Below, piece by piece: positions 17,056-27,137 of a stretch of DNA of 64,000 nt. Made by a program: the position numbers and the translations under genes. Position 1 is the stretch's first letter. Each line of letters opens with the position of its first letter. The stretch comes from CAYYNQ01 sp964473105 (GTDB lineage: Bacteria > Sumerlaeota > Sumerlaeia > MVZB01), in assembly GCA_964473105.1 (NCBI GenBank), contig CAYYNQ010000103.1:21032-85031 (forward strand), in the 5' to 3' direction. The notes beneath the pieces are model-generated. The model was given only the letters and a program-made list of their open reading frames with translations, ran no database searches and was not told the origin of the DNA.

Positions 17056-20000
17056 ATGACTCCATCGAGTACCCTTTTTCGCTTCGAAACAGGCATCAAG
17101 CGTGGATTGCCCGATGTTCGGGGCGATGCGGTTGCACGGCAGCTGCACAGACATCTGGGGATTGCGGACCTTGGGGTTGAGACACGCGATGTCTTTACCA
17201 TAGACAATCCACCTCCTAAAGAAGACTGCATAAGATTACAGGACGAATTCACCGATTCGGTCATTCAGGTTTCTGGATCACCGCGGCTGGAGGCTGAACC
17301 CTTCGATTGGATTTTGGTCATTGGTTTCCGTCCGGGCGTTACTGACAACGTTGGCCGTTCGGCGCGGAGCGCATGCTTGTCGTTGACCGACCGAGCATCT
17401 GATGATCCAGTTTCCATCCACACATCGACCGTTTATATCTTCCGTGGTGACGGGCTTCACGCGGGCATGATCGAACGTATCGGTTATGATTTTCTTGCCA
17501 ATCCCCTGATCGAGACGATCGATGTCTATGGTTGGGATGACTGGCAGGCAGGCCGTCCGGAGGCCTTTGTCCCGCGTATGGACACAGATGAGTCCATACA
17601 GATTCGGCGTTATGACCTCTCGGGTTCTGACGAGGATCTGTTGGGAATCAGCCGGGAAGGGACTCTGGCTCTCAGCCTTGACGAGATGAGGGCGATCCGT
17701 GATTATTTTGCCGATGCCGGGGTCTGTGAAATCCGCCGTTCAAAGGGCTTGGATCACCAGCCAACCGATGTTGAACTGGAAATGCTTGCTCAGACCTGGA
17801 GCGAACATTGTAAACACAAGATCTTTGCCGCGGATATCGATTACATCGACGAGACAGGCCGTCAGGATGTGATTCACGGGTTGTTCAAGACTTATATACG
17901 TGAGGCGACTGAACATGTTGGTCGACGGGTTCCGTGGCTTGTTTCGGTATTTGTCGATGATGCCGGGGTGGTTGAGTTCAATGAAAAATATGACCTTGCA
18001 TTCAAAGTTGAGACTCACAATTCACCCAGTGCACTCGAACCTTATGGCGGGGCCATGACGGGCATTGTCGGATGTAACCGTGATCTACTTGGAACGGGAC
18101 TCAGTTCCGAGATCATGGCCAATGTCTGGGGATACTGTTTTGCTTCTCCATCAACCCCGGATAACTCCGTTCCAGAAGGGGTGCTTCATCCGGCTCGACT
18201 ACGGGACAATGTACACAAGGGTGTGATTGATGGGGGTAACCAGAGCGGCATACCCTATGCGACAGGTTGGGAGTTTTTCGATGATCGTTACCAGGCAAAA
18301 CCACTGGTTTATTGTGGTTCGGTGGGAATCTTGCCACGGAATCTCCCGGACGGGCGTCGCTCCGGGACCCCGAAGAAACCCAATTCGGGGGATCATGTGG
18401 TGATGATTGGAGGCCGGATCGGCAAGGACGGGATCCACGGGGCGACATTCAGCAGCGAGGAATTGCATGGTGCATCTCCTGTTCAGGCCGTCCAGATCGG
18501 AGATCCGATCACCCAGAAGAGAATGAGCGATTTTCTGGTCGAGGCGCGGGATGCCGGGTTATATTCTGCAATTACGGACAATGGCGCAGGCGGACTCAGT
18601 TCATCGGTTGGTGAAATGGCAGCGGGGTGCGGCGGTGTAGAGATCGAATTGAAGAATGCACCACTTAAGTATACGGGCCTTCAGCCTTGGGAGATATGGT
18701 TAAGCGAGGCGCAAGAACGAATGTCGCTGGCTGTGCCGCCTGACAAACTAGATGCACTGGAGAATCTTGCGCGCTGTCGTGATGTCGAGTTGAGTGTTCT
18801 TGGGCGCTTCAACAGTTCTGGTTATCTTCACCTTCGATATGATGGAGAGACCGTGGGCTGGGTGGACATGGATTTTCTTCATGACGGATGCCCAAAAATG
18901 AGACTGAAGGCGGTCTGGAGGCCGCCGTATTACCCCGCTCCGGACTGGCCTGATGATCATCGACTTGGTGATAGCCTTCGTGGTTTACTGGGCAGGTTGA
19001 ATATTGGATCCAAGGAGCAAAAGTGCCGCCAGTATGACCACGAGGTCCAAGGGCGGACCATCATCAAGCCTTTCGTTGGTAAAAGAAGGGACATCCCTTC
19101 GGATGCAACCGTGATGCTGGTTGATCATGCATCTGAGGATGGAGTTGTGATCAGCCGTGCACTGCATCCCCACCTTGCTGACCTTGACACCTATCACGCA
19201 ACGGCTTGTTCGCTGGATGAAGCCGTAAGACGAATCGTTGCTGTGGGCGGGCGGCACGATCGGGTTGCAGCACTGGATAACTTTTGCTGGCCTGATCCGG
19301 TCTTGTCGCCATTGACACCTGACGGCTCATATAAACTGGCTCAGCTTGTCCGGGCAAACCAGGCGCTATACGATACCTGCATTGCGCTGGACCTGCCCCT
19401 GATTTCAGGTAAAGACTCGATGAAGAACGATTCAACGCGCAGTGGAAAAAAAATCTCGATCCCGCCCACCCTATTGATTTCAGCTATCAGCAGGACGGAT
19501 GATGTGCGGCGATGTGTGACACTTGAGGCAAAGATGGCCGGTGACGTGGTTTATGTTGTCGGTATAACCCGGGCCGAGTTGGGAGGCAGCGAGTTGGCCT
19601 GGATGCTGAATGATCGTGAAGTTGTCAACGATCCGGGAATCAGTCGATATCCCGGTGATCGGGACACCCCCCCAAGAATCGGCGGAGAGGTCCCAAAACT
19701 TCAAGTTGAATTGGCAAGGGACATTTATTCTGCAGTCGAGGCAGCGATTTCTGGCGGGGTGTTGCGCAGCGTCCATGCGCCGGGGCTGGGGGGATTGGCC
19801 ACCGGCTTGGCAATGATTGCCATGGGTGGTGAATTCGGTCTGGACCTGTATACAGAAAATATCCCCGTTCAGCGTGGGGATGGTGAAATATCGATTGCAG
19901 GTAAAGGGGGACTCAGCCATACGGAGATCCTGTTCAGCGAATCACCTGCGCGGTTCATCCTGACGGTCGATCCTCTCCATGTCGAACGTCTGGAAAACCT

Positions 20001-20148
20001 TTTGAGGCATGTTCCGCATGGAGCCGTAGGTTATGTCAGTGATCATGGCAGGTTGAAGTTTGTTGATAATGAACTGAAGGTGCTGGTGGATGAATCAGTG
20101 ATCGAGCTCAAGAATACATGGAAGAATTCCTTGCCGGATAAAGTATGA
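17056..20148 (+). CDS. purL: Phosphoribosylformylglycinamidine synthase, PurS-PurL fused type
   Basis: This FGAM synthetase subunit uses ATP and glutamine-derived ammonia to convert FGAR to FGAM in purine synthesis. At 1030 residues it is longer than small PurL (about 740) and shorter than the full PurL/PurQ fusion (about 1300). The first 200 residues contain a PurS-like region (IHTSTVYIFRGDG, IERIGYDFLANPLIE), then TWSEHCKHKIF (about 246), the ATP-binding KVETHNSPSALEPYGGA, the linker GGLSSSVGEMAAGCGG, and the second half-domain GKDSMKND (about 785) and GLGGLATGLAMIAMGGEFG. The glutaminase is supplied by purQ, which overlaps the 3' end by 4 bases. Confidence 0.95.
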   Translation: MTPSSTLFRFETGIKRGLPDVRGDAVARQLHRHLGIADLGVETRDVFTIDNPPPKEDCIRLQDEFTDSVIQVSGSPRLEAEPFDWILVIGFRPGVTDNVGRSARSACLSLTDRASDDPVSIHTSTVYIFRGDGLHAGMIERIGYDFLANPLIETIDVYGWDDWQAGRPEAFVPRMDTDESIQIRRYDLSGSDEDLLGISREGTLALSLDEMRAIRDYFADAGVCEIRRSKGLDHQPTDVELEMLAQTWSEHCKHKIFAADIDYIDETGRQDVIHGLFKTYIREATEHVGRRVPWLVSVFVDDAGVVEFNEKYDLAFKVETHNSPSALEPYGGAMTGIVGCNRDLLGTGLSSEIMANVWGYCFASPSTPDNSVPEGVLHPARLRDNVHKGVIDGGNQSGIPYATGWEFFDDRYQAKPLVYCGSVGILPRNLPDGRRSGTPKKPNSGDHVVMIGGRIGKDGIHGATFSSEELHGASPVQAVQIGDPITQKRMSDFLVEARDAGLYSAITDNGAGGLSSSVGEMAAGCGGVEIELKNAPLKYTGLQPWEIWLSEAQERMSLAVPPDKLDALENLARCRDVELSVLGRFNSSGYLHLRYDGETVGWVDMDFLHDGCPKMRLKAVWRPPYYPAPDWPDDHRLGDSLRGLLGRLNIGSKEQKCRQYDHEVQGRTIIKPFVGKRRDIPSDATVMLVDHASEDGVVISRALHPHLADLDTYHATACSLDEAVRRIVAVGGRHDRVAALDNFCWPDPVLSPLTPDGSYKLAQLVRANQALYDTCIALDLPLISGKDSMKNDSTRSGKKISIPPTLLISAISRTDDVRRCVTLEAKMAGDVVYVVGITRAELGGSELAWMLNDREVVNDPGISRYPGDRDTPPRIGGEVPKLQVELARDIYSAVEAAISGGVLRSVHAPGLGGLATGLAMIAMGGEFGLDLYTENIPVQRGDGEISIAGKGGLSHTEILFSESPARFILTVDPLHVERLENLLRHVPHGAVGYVSDHGRLKFVDNELKVLVDESVIELKNTWKNSLPDKV

Positions 20149-20972
20149 ATATGAACCACGGAAAACCCAGGGCGTTGGTGATGACCGGTTTCGGCCTGAA
20201 TTGTGAACGTGAAACTGCCCATGTCTTGCGACTGGCCGGTGCTGAAGTTGACCTGAGACACCTCAACGATTTGGTAGACCATCCTGAGTGTCTTGCAAAC
20301 TACGGCTTACTTGCCTTCATTGGTGGATTTAGTTATGGAGATCATATTGCTGCTGGTCGTGCTCTGGCAATCCGGATGAAGTATGGTCTGGCGGATCCCC
20401 TTGGGGGTTTTGTTCATCGTGGGGGTCTTGTCATTGGAATCTGCAATGGGTTCCAGGTTCTGGCAAAACTAGGCCTGCTTCCGGGATTCGAACCCTTTGG
20501 AAAGGATGTTGATCAACAGGTGACACTTACTCACAATGACTCGGGTGTATTTCGCAATGACTGGGTTCGGTTGAGGGTGAATCCCGATAACCCATGTGTT
20601 TTTACGCGAAACCTGAACGTCCTAGATCTGCCAATACGTCATGGTGAAGGGAAATTTGTCGTGAAGGACGACTCCATTCTTAAGCGTTTAAGGGAATGCA
20701 ACCAGATTGTTTACCGGTATGCCGATGACTCGGGTGAACCCACGCAGGGGTTTCCGGAAAACCCCAACGGATCGGTGGATGCAATTGCGGGGATTTGTGA
20801 CCCTACTGGACGGATCTTCGGAACCATGCCGCATCCCGAGGCGGCAATCCTGCCGGCTCATCATCCTGATGCGCCGGCTTGCCGTGCCTTGGGCAAGTCC
20901 GAACCCGTGGCACAGGGGTTGAAGATATTCCGCAATGCAGTGGATTACATGGAGTCGCATATGCCCGCATGA
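20145..20972 (+). CDS. purQ: Phosphoribosylformylglycinamidine synthase glutaminase subunit PurQ
   Basis: This is the class I glutamine amidotransferase that feeds ammonia to PurL. Catalytic Cys100 lies in VIGICNGFQVL, and the His230/Glu232 pair in GTMPHPEAA. GGFSYGDHIAAGRALA is diagnostic for PurQ against other amidotransferases. It is 275 residues, slightly longer than the B. subtilis type and closer to the form that works with larger PurL. The ATG overlaps the purL stop (ATGA), giving translational coupling and presumably equimolar synthesis. The roughly 170 bases after the stop contain nothing recognisable, and the next gene is on the other strand. Confidence 0.95.
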   Translation: MNMNHGKPRALVMTGFGLNCERETAHVLRLAGAEVDLRHLNDLVDHPECLANYGLLAFIGGFSYGDHIAAGRALAIRMKYGLADPLGGFVHRGGLVIGICNGFQVLAKLGLLPGFEPFGKDVDQQVTLTHNDSGVFRNDWVRLRVNPDNPCVFTRNLNVLDLPIRHGEGKFVVKDDSILKRLRECNQIVYRYADDSGEPTQGFPENPNGSVDAIAGICDPTGRIFGTMPHPEAAILPAHHPDAPACRALGKSEPVAQGLKIFRNAVDYMESHMPA

Positions 20973-21142
20973 AAAACCGTCTTCAGAGACAGGGGGGAAT
21001 GCAAGATCGCCCAAGGATGAGGGCTGCTGCAATTCATGGAGCTGGTGCAGCGCGGGATTCATCGAGAGTACACGGTTGTTGTGGGTATTAAACTATGGAG
21101 CCCCATGGTATCTGGGAAAGTTCAACTAGATTGTCCCAATCA

Positions 21143-22213
21143 TTATTCAGCCCTGAATAGTTCGGCTGCCAGTTTTTTTGCCATGATCCCCCCGATTATA
21201 CGGTGGGCTTTGGCGTTCGGGTGCCCGTCACCCACGACACGGAAAAGGGTGTTACCCGACCCCCCAAAAAATGGATAAAGATCGACGTAATCGATATCGA
21301 GTTCATCACACCATGCCGAGACCTTCTCATGGATCGAGTGATACGGATAGGTTTCATCGAGCGATCGACTGAAATCAGGGAGTATGAAAACAGAAAGCCC
21401 GGTATCGGTCGAGATACATAGTTTCTGGATTTCCTTGAGGGCGGTTCTCGATGTTTTCCACTTCGGGCTTCCGGATTCAAAACCCAGATTATATTCGAAG
21501 GTACCCTTGTAAACATCAAGTTCAAAGAAATCCTCCTTGAGAACTACCTCATTGACAATGCATTTTAGACGTTCTAGAACCCAGAAACGGCAGTTCCCGT
21601 ACTGCTTTCGGGGCGCAACCGGTACGGTAATCTGCGGTTCGGCATCATTCATCACATAGCCCAACACGACGTGGTCAAACCGGTATCTTTCGCTCATTTT
21701 ACTCAGTAGCGCCAGCTCTTGAACCGTGTTGTAGCCCGGGATACCCGCATTGAAGGTCAGCACGGAGGTTGTCTCCCTGTCTTGGTTGAGCAACCCTTCC
21801 ACGACAGACGAAAATATCTCCTCCCTCTCATTCAAAGCCCAGCCGAAGGTATATGAGTCACCAATGAACAGAACATGTTTGATCCCGGCTGTCATTTCAC
21901 AGGGGATCATCCTTCCGCGGAAGCCCTGATCATTAATATGGTAACTAAAGTATTGCGATACATCTTCGAGGTATTCAAGGGTTCCTGTAATGCCCGGGAT
22001 GAAATCGTATTCCCTTGGGTTGCCCGGGAGCAGGACCCATTGGTTGCTTTGGTATTGCCCGACTGCATTCCGGTATTTCGCGCAGATGTGGATGCGAAAT
22101 ACAAATTCAGCGAACATAAGGCCGATCAGCGACGCTGCAGCAAGCAAAATCAACCGGTTACGCACTTGATTGGATTTTTTGAGGCATACAGCCTGTGGTC
22201 TTGAGTCAGACAT
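21143..22213 (-). CDS. Membrane-anchored SGNH/GDSL hydrolase
   Basis: An N-terminal membrane segment (about residues 20-42 from this start) anchors a periplasmic SGNH-fold domain. Block I is LFIGDSYTFGWALN with the catalytic Ser (S120), and block II Gly lies in FNAGIPGYNTVQE. Block III Asn lies in YVMNDAEPQ, and the catalytic Asp/His are in GDGHPNAKAHRIIG. These enzymes are esterases, lipases or acetyl-esterases of polysaccharides; the substrate cannot be told. The ATG chosen lies within the end of gyrB (8-base overlap, ATGTCTGA), the typical arrangement for coupling; an upstream start inside gyrB is less likely. A transcript from the gyrB promoter would include it. Confidence 0.85.
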   Translation of the reverse strand: MSDSRPQAVCLKKSNQVRNRLILLAAASLIGLMFAEFVFRIHICAKYRNAVGQYQSNQWVLLPGNPREYDFIPGITGTLEYLEDVSQYFSYHINDQGFRGRMIPCEMTAGIKHVLFIGDSYTFGWALNEREEIFSSVVEGLLNQDRETTSVLTFNAGIPGYNTVQELALLSKMSERYRFDHVVLGYVMNDAEPQITVPVAPRKQYGNCRFWVLERLKCIVNEVVLKEDFFELDVYKGTFEYNLGFESGSPKWKTSRTALKEIQKLCISTDTGLSVFILPDFSRSLDETYPYHSIHEKVSAWCDELDIDYVDLYPFFGGSGNTLFRVVGDGHPNAKAHRIIGGIMAKKLAAELFRAE

Positions 22214-24770
22214 CCAGGTTTCGGACTTCGGGTGCATTCTGCTGGATGAATCGGCGACGTGGGTCGACCTCGTCACCCATCAGGATTGTGAAGATGTTGT
22301 CAGCTGGTGGGAAGTCTTCAATCCTGACCTGAAGCAGTCGGCGGGTGGCCGGATCCATCGTGGTTTCCCAAAGCTGTGGGGGGTTCATTTCACCCAGACC
22401 CTTATAGCGCTGCACTGAAACACCCTTGCCTCCGATTTCACGGACACGCTCAAGCAGTTCGGGAAGCGAGTCGGCCACCAGTGTCCGGTCATCTTTGTCT
22501 AGGACCAAAAGCGGGTGGTACTCCTCGAACGGGTTGTCAGGATCAATTTCGATGTCAGCCGGGACAATCAGGATGGCCGGGATACCAAGTCCCTCGATTC
22601 GATTGAATATGGATTCAATTACGGCGGATTCAGGGTATTCAACGGTATCATGCCGGATGCGCGGTTTCTCATCCATCTCGGCACTTTCGACCAGATCCTG
22701 CTGCTCGAGCCCGGATCTTTCAGCCTCAATACGTTCCATTTCCAAGGCTTCTTGCCTGTCGATCAGTGTCGCCTGTTCCTCCTCGGAATAAGCCACGCAC
22801 ATCTCCTCACCAACCTTGACCTGAAAACGTGGCAATCGTCCACCATCGTTGCGCAGGTCAATCATTTTGGAAAGCGGAAGGCCCTTTCGCTGGACGATCG
22901 CACCCAGTTTTGTTAGCTCGATAATATCTTCCATCAGGTCCCGTAGTTTCTTGCCCGTGATCGTCACCGGTTTCTTTCCGTTCGTACCGCGGTTCTGATA
23001 TTGGATTGTGGTTTTATCCAGCGCAAGATCCAGTAGGAACCGGTCGCGTTGCTCGTCGTTGTCAAGATATTGCTCCTGACGACCTTTCTTGACTCGATAG
23101 AGCGGAGGCTGCGCTATATAGATATAACCATCCTCGATCAGTTCACGCATCTGCCGGAAGAAGAAGGTCAGCAGCAGGGTGCGAATATGTGCTCCGTCAA
23201 CATCGGCATCGGTCATGATGATGATTTTGTGGTAACGTAGCTTTCCGAGGTCGAAATGTTCCTTGCCGATCCCGGTTCCCAGCGCGGTGACCATTGTGCG
23301 GATCTCATTATTATTCAGGATGCGATCGATGCGCGCCTTTTCGACATTGATGATTTTTCCACGCAACGGGAGAATGGCCTGATAGTGGCGGTCACGGCCC
23401 TGTTTTGCCGAACCCCCGGCGGAGTCACCCTCGACCAGATAAAGTTCGCACAATTCCGGGTCCTTCTCGCTGCAGTCGGCGAGTTTCCCGGGTAGCGATG
23501 TTATATCCATCACGGACTTACGGACAATCTCGCGGGCCTTGCGGGCGGCAATTCGGGCCTCCGCTGCCATGATAACCTTCTGGATGATCTTTTTTGCGAC
23601 CGATGGATGTTCTTCCATATACTCGATTAGGGCCTCTTGCGAGACCTGGGCCACCCATCCCTCGACCTCGGGGTTGAGCAGACGCCCCTTATTTTGGCCC
23701 TCGAACTGGGGATTTGAGATTTTGATCGAGATCAGAGCGTTGAGTCCCTCACGCATGTCCTCGCCGGTGAGCTTGGTGCCTTTGAGTTTTTTTGACAGAT
23801 CGTTGGAATTGGAGTAGTTGTTGATGGCGCGCGTCAGTGCGCTACGAAATCCTGTCAGGTGTGAACCTCCGTCGCGTGTATTGATATTGTTGGCGAAGGT
23901 CATTACGTTTTCATCGAAGTTTTCGTTGTATTGAATAGCGACCTCAATTTCCATGGTCTCCTTTTGGGTTTCCTCGGACTGCCGGTCGCGCCGTTGGAAT
24001 TCGCGTGTCTTGTGGAAGTGAATTGGGCGTGGATGGACGACCTTACGGGCTGCATTGAGGTGTTTGAGGAACTCCACGATCCCGCCGGCGTATTTCCAGG
24101 TATCCTCTTTGCCCCTGCGTTCGTCCGTGAACGAAATCGTGATGCCCGCATTCAGGAAGGCCAACTCGCGAAATCGGGCGGCCAGCGTGTCGTAGTTGAA
24201 CTCAAGGGTCTCAAAGATATCGGGATCCGGCTTGAAACGGATCAGCGTGCCGGTTTTTTTTGACCGGCCGATCTTTTTCAGCGGCTCGGCAGCAATGCCC
24301 CGCTCAAATTTCATGTAGTGGATGGCCCCCTCGCGCTTGACCTCGACCTCGAGGGTTTCGGTCAGGAAATTCACAACCGAGACACCGACCCCGTGCAGGC
24401 CCGCGGAATACTGGTAGGCATCATTGTCGAACTTTCCACCGGCATGGAGTTTTGTCATCACAACTTCAAGCGTTGACTTGCTGCGGACCTTCTTGTGTTT
24501 TTCGACGGGGATCCCGCGCCCATTATCCGAGAGTGAGATCGAGTTGTCATAGTGGATCGTTATGTCGATCCGGTCGCAGAACCCTGCCATGGCCTCGTCT
24601 ATCGAGTTGTCGATAACTTCCCAGACAAGATGGTGCAAGCCCAGCGATCCGGTGTTGCTGATATACATCGCGGGCCGCTTGCGAACGGCTTCGCGGCCCT
24701 CTAGAACCTGAATATTATTGGCGGTGTAACTGCCGGTCCGTTTTGTTTGGGCGGCGCTCCGAGTGGCCAT
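22206..24770 (-). CDS. gyrB: DNA gyrase subunit B
   Basis: This is the ATPase subunit of DNA gyrase. The order is GHKL ATPase (EVIDNSIDEA, DNGRGIPV, SAGLHGVGVSVVN), transducer, TOPRIM (LYLVEGDSAGGSAKQGRDRH, MTDADVDGAHIRTLLLTFF), the large E. coli-type insertion (about residues 575-760) and the C-terminal QRYKGLGEMNPPQLWETTM. At 854 residues it is slightly longer than E. coli GyrB, partly through an acidic/basic insert around residues 255-275. The transducer loop that contacts ATP reads Q359-N360-K361 instead of the common QTK; the catalytic Lys is kept. gyrA is not adjacent. A good sigma-70-like promoter lies about 230 bases upstream, and a short ORF lies in the leader. Confidence 0.97.
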   Translation of the reverse strand: MATRSAAQTKRTGSYTANNIQVLEGREAVRKRPAMYISNTGSLGLHHLVWEVIDNSIDEAMAGFCDRIDITIHYDNSISLSDNGRGIPVEKHKKVRSKSTLEVVMTKLHAGGKFDNDAYQYSAGLHGVGVSVVNFLTETLEVEVKREGAIHYMKFERGIAAEPLKKIGRSKKTGTLIRFKPDPDIFETLEFNYDTLAARFRELAFLNAGITISFTDERRGKEDTWKYAGGIVEFLKHLNAARKVVHPRPIHFHKTREFQRRDRQSEETQKETMEIEVAIQYNENFDENVMTFANNINTRDGGSHLTGFRSALTRAINNYSNSNDLSKKLKGTKLTGEDMREGLNALISIKISNPQFEGQNKGRLLNPEVEGWVAQVSQEALIEYMEEHPSVAKKIIQKVIMAAEARIAARKAREIVRKSVMDITSLPGKLADCSEKDPELCELYLVEGDSAGGSAKQGRDRHYQAILPLRGKIINVEKARIDRILNNNEIRTMVTALGTGIGKEHFDLGKLRYHKIIIMTDADVDGAHIRTLLLTFFFRQMRELIEDGYIYIAQPPLYRVKKGRQEQYLDNDEQRDRFLLDLALDKTTIQYQNRGTNGKKPVTITGKKLRDLMEDIIELTKLGAIVQRKGLPLSKMIDLRNDGGRLPRFQVKVGEEMCVAYSEEEQATLIDRQEALEMERIEAERSGLEQQDLVESAEMDEKPRIRHDTVEYPESAVIESIFNRIEGLGIPAILIVPADIEIDPDNPFEEYHPLLVLDKDDRTLVADSLPELLERVREIGGKGVSVQRYKGLGEMNPPQLWETTMDPATRRLLQVRIEDFPPADNIFTILMGDEVDPRRRFIQQNAPEVRNLDV

Positions 24771-25216
24771 GATCTGCCTTTCTGCCGAAAAAATTCAGGC
24801 CTGATATAAACGATTATCCATGTTTCTGCATGACAGGAACGAGCCTGTCAGTCATTTGATCAAGCGCAGCGTTGAACCATGTTTTTTCACCAGATTTTTA
24901 ACGGGTCCTGCGCTTGGGCCCGGTCGTTTTTGAGTCGGATTGATACCAGCTTTCGGGGCATACGGTAACATTACAAATTCCGTCCCTGCCGATCCATTAT
25001 TTATTAAACCCCGAATTCTGGTCTATGTCAAGATAAAGGCTGGGGCAAAATGAGTCGTATCATAATATAAATCAGTAATATAAGGTTAATATAGGATCCG
25101 TGTGCAAACAATGGTTCGGCCGGTTTGGTCCGGATGAAAAGAATCCGTAAAAAGTCAAAACCTGAATAGAGAATAAATAGCGAAAATTCCTGGGGTCCTG
25201 GAAGAGAATATCAGGG
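24771..25216. other. AT-rich intergenic region with gyrB leader
   Basis: This region holds the gyrB promoter and a leader of about 225 bases. In the leader a minus-strand ORF (24852-24971, ATG start, 39 codons, rich in Lys, Arg and Pro) ends before gyrB. It has only a faint likeness to the first helix of DciA/DUF721 proteins, which often precede gyrB, and no ribosome-binding site, so I do not annotate it as a gene. The distal half, near the end of the peptide-binding protein gene, is AT-rich with repeated TATAATA-like runs but no clear terminator. Confidence 0.45.
25003..25031 (-). promoter_or_regulatory. Sigma-70-type promoter for gyrB
   Basis: On the minus strand TTGACA (perfect -35) is followed after exactly 17 bases by TTTAAT (5 of 6 to TATAAT). 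The expected transcription start is near 24996, giving a 5' leader of roughly 225 bases before gyrB. It is the best consensus promoter I found outside coding sequence in this window. Confidence 0.65.
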
Positions 25217-26839
25217 CTATTCGGATAACGGGTTCCATTCGATATTTCCAAACTGGACCTGACCGACCGAATTGATTTTCAGTCCGGAGATCAGGGGGGT
25301 GACCAGATACGGTGTCTTGTAATAATAAATCGGAGCAATCGGCTGCTCACTGATAAAATATTCCTCGGCCCTCCTCAGGATTTTCATGCGTTCTTCATTG
25401 TCCCCTTCCGACTTTGATATTTCCAATAACCGGTCAAATTCATCATTCTTCCAGTGGGCCGTATTGTTTTGGCTACGGGAATCATACATTTCCAGAAAAT
25501 TGATGGGATCGGCGAAATCGGCCACCCATCCCGCCCTCGCAATGTCGAAATTGCCTTTCTGTTTGTTGTCGAGCACAACCTTGAACTCTTGGTTCTCGAT
25601 CCGGACTTCAATTCCTAGCTCCCGGCTCCAGACTTCCTGGACAACCTGGGCGATCTTGCGGTGACCCTCATCGGTGTTGTACAGATAGGTCAATTCAGGA
25701 AACCCCTTTCCTCCCGCATAACCCGCTTGGCTGAGTAACTGACGTGCTGAGTCGAAATTGGCATCTGGATATGGCATCAGGAAGCTGTTGTCTGGGGATG
25801 GTTTGTAAAGCTTTGGTGGGCAGAGCGTAAAGGCGATCTTTTCCCCCGCGCGGGTGACACCTTTGACGATATCCGTGCGGTTGATGGCCATGGCTAGTGC
25901 ACGGCGAACATCCGGATTATTGAGCGGTGGTTTCTGGCAATTGAATTCCAGATAATATGTGGCGATTGCGGATGAGGATTTCAGGTCGGGCAGGGTCTTC
26001 AGGCGGTCGAGTTGCTCGCGCGGGACATCTTGGTTCATGTCCAATTCACCATTTTCGTAGGCGATCAGGGCAGTCGATGAATTCTGGATCATGCGAAACT
26101 CGATCTCTTCCAGTGTTTCGGGGTTGAAATTCCAATAATCGGGGTTTTTCTTCATTTTTATCGAGAATCCGGGTCTGTATACAGCCAAGGTAAATGCTCC
26201 GTTCCCGACATAGCTTTCCACGTCCAGCGACCACTTTTGCGGGAGAGCCTCGACTTGGCGCCGATTCACGGGAAAGTAGATATGGTGCGCAAGCATCTGG
26301 GTGAAGAATGGAGCCGGGGACTTGAGTCGTACCCACAGGATTTTAGGTGCAATAGCCTTTACGCCAACTTTCGATGCATCTAATTTCGGATTGTTATAAT
26401 ATTCCTTGGCGCCCTCAATATAGAAAAGCATATAGGCGTATTCTGCCCCGAACTCTGGGTTGAGGACCCGTTCGATCCAGTTGAAGTAAAAGTCATCGGA
26501 TGTAACCGGGTCACCGTTGGACCACTTCGCATCGCGTAGCGCGAAGTTGTATGTTAGTCCATCGGGGCTGACCGTCCAGTCTTCAACCATTGCATTCTGT
26601 AGTTCCCCGTTGTCGGAAACTTTGAATAAACCTTCGATCAGGCAGGAAACGGCACGTGCGGACGGGATATCCGTGCCCAGCGCAGGATCCATTGACCGGG
26701 GATCGGCTCCTAGATTGAAAACGGCGGTATTCCGGGCTCTCCGTTCAGCACGCGGATCGGGTTGCCTGCAGCCCGCGAATCCGACCAGGAACATTGCTAT
26801 GAGAATGATCCGGAGCAAGATTGGGGGGTAGTGCTGCAT
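25217..26839 (-). CDS. Peptide/oligopeptide ABC transporter substrate-binding lipoprotein
   Basis: This family 5 extracellular solute-binding protein is OppA/DppA-like. The signal peptide ends in a lipobox LVGFAGC (Cys near residue 23), so it is a lipoprotein. Diagnostic segments are LGADPRSMDPALGTD, LIEGLFKVSDNGEL, WTVSPDGLTYNFALRDAKWSNGDPVTSDDF, RALAMAINRTDIV and, near the end, WVADFADPINFLEMY and IAPIYYYKTPYLV. These match the E. coli OppA branch. The ATG at 26839 has a perfect GGAGG 7 bases upstream; the ATG four codons earlier overlaps that site. No permease or ATPase genes adjoin it, so it is an orphan binding protein or pairs with a distant transporter. Confidence 0.92.
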   Translation of the reverse strand: MQHYPPILLRIILIAMFLVGFAGCRQPDPRAERRARNTAVFNLGADPRSMDPALGTDIPSARAVSCLIEGLFKVSDNGELQNAMVEDWTVSPDGLTYNFALRDAKWSNGDPVTSDDFYFNWIERVLNPEFGAEYAYMLFYIEGAKEYYNNPKLDASKVGVKAIAPKILWVRLKSPAPFFTQMLAHHIYFPVNRRQVEALPQKWSLDVESYVGNGAFTLAVYRPGFSIKMKKNPDYWNFNPETLEEIEFRMIQNSSTALIAYENGELDMNQDVPREQLDRLKTLPDLKSSSAIATYYLEFNCQKPPLNNPDVRRALAMAINRTDIVKGVTRAGEKIAFTLCPPKLYKPSPDNSFLMPYPDANFDSARQLLSQAGYAGGKGFPELTYLYNTDEGHRKIAQVVQEVWSRELGIEVRIENQEFKVVLDNKQKGNFDIARAGWVADFADPINFLEMYDSRSQNNTAHWKNDEFDRLLEISKSEGDNEERMKILRRAEEYFISEQPIAPIYYYKTPYLVTPLISGLKINSVGQVQFGNIEWNPLSE

Positions 26840-27137
26840 GGAAACCTCCATTAATTCGTGAATTAAGCGCGGATCCCACGGAGCCCGGGGAAATCCACTT
26901 CCAGACTATACTGGTCTGGGGCGTTCATTCAATTCCGATCAATCGCGAGGGACCCTTTCGTGAGAATCTTGACCTCTCACTATGAATCTATTGCAATTGT
27001 GGCCCTCAGTATGCAGTGACTCGGGAATGACACCCTCGACCGTGTGGAGCACATGAAACTTTTCTAGACAAAGAGGCCTGTGAATCGAGAGACTGGGTGT
27101 TCTTGATTATGGATCAATATTGGCGGAAAGGGTCAGG

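Noticed and set aside
20488..20502. GGATTCGAACCC, T-loop-like string
   Set aside because: It lies within purQ in a conserved reading frame, and no cloverleaf is possible.
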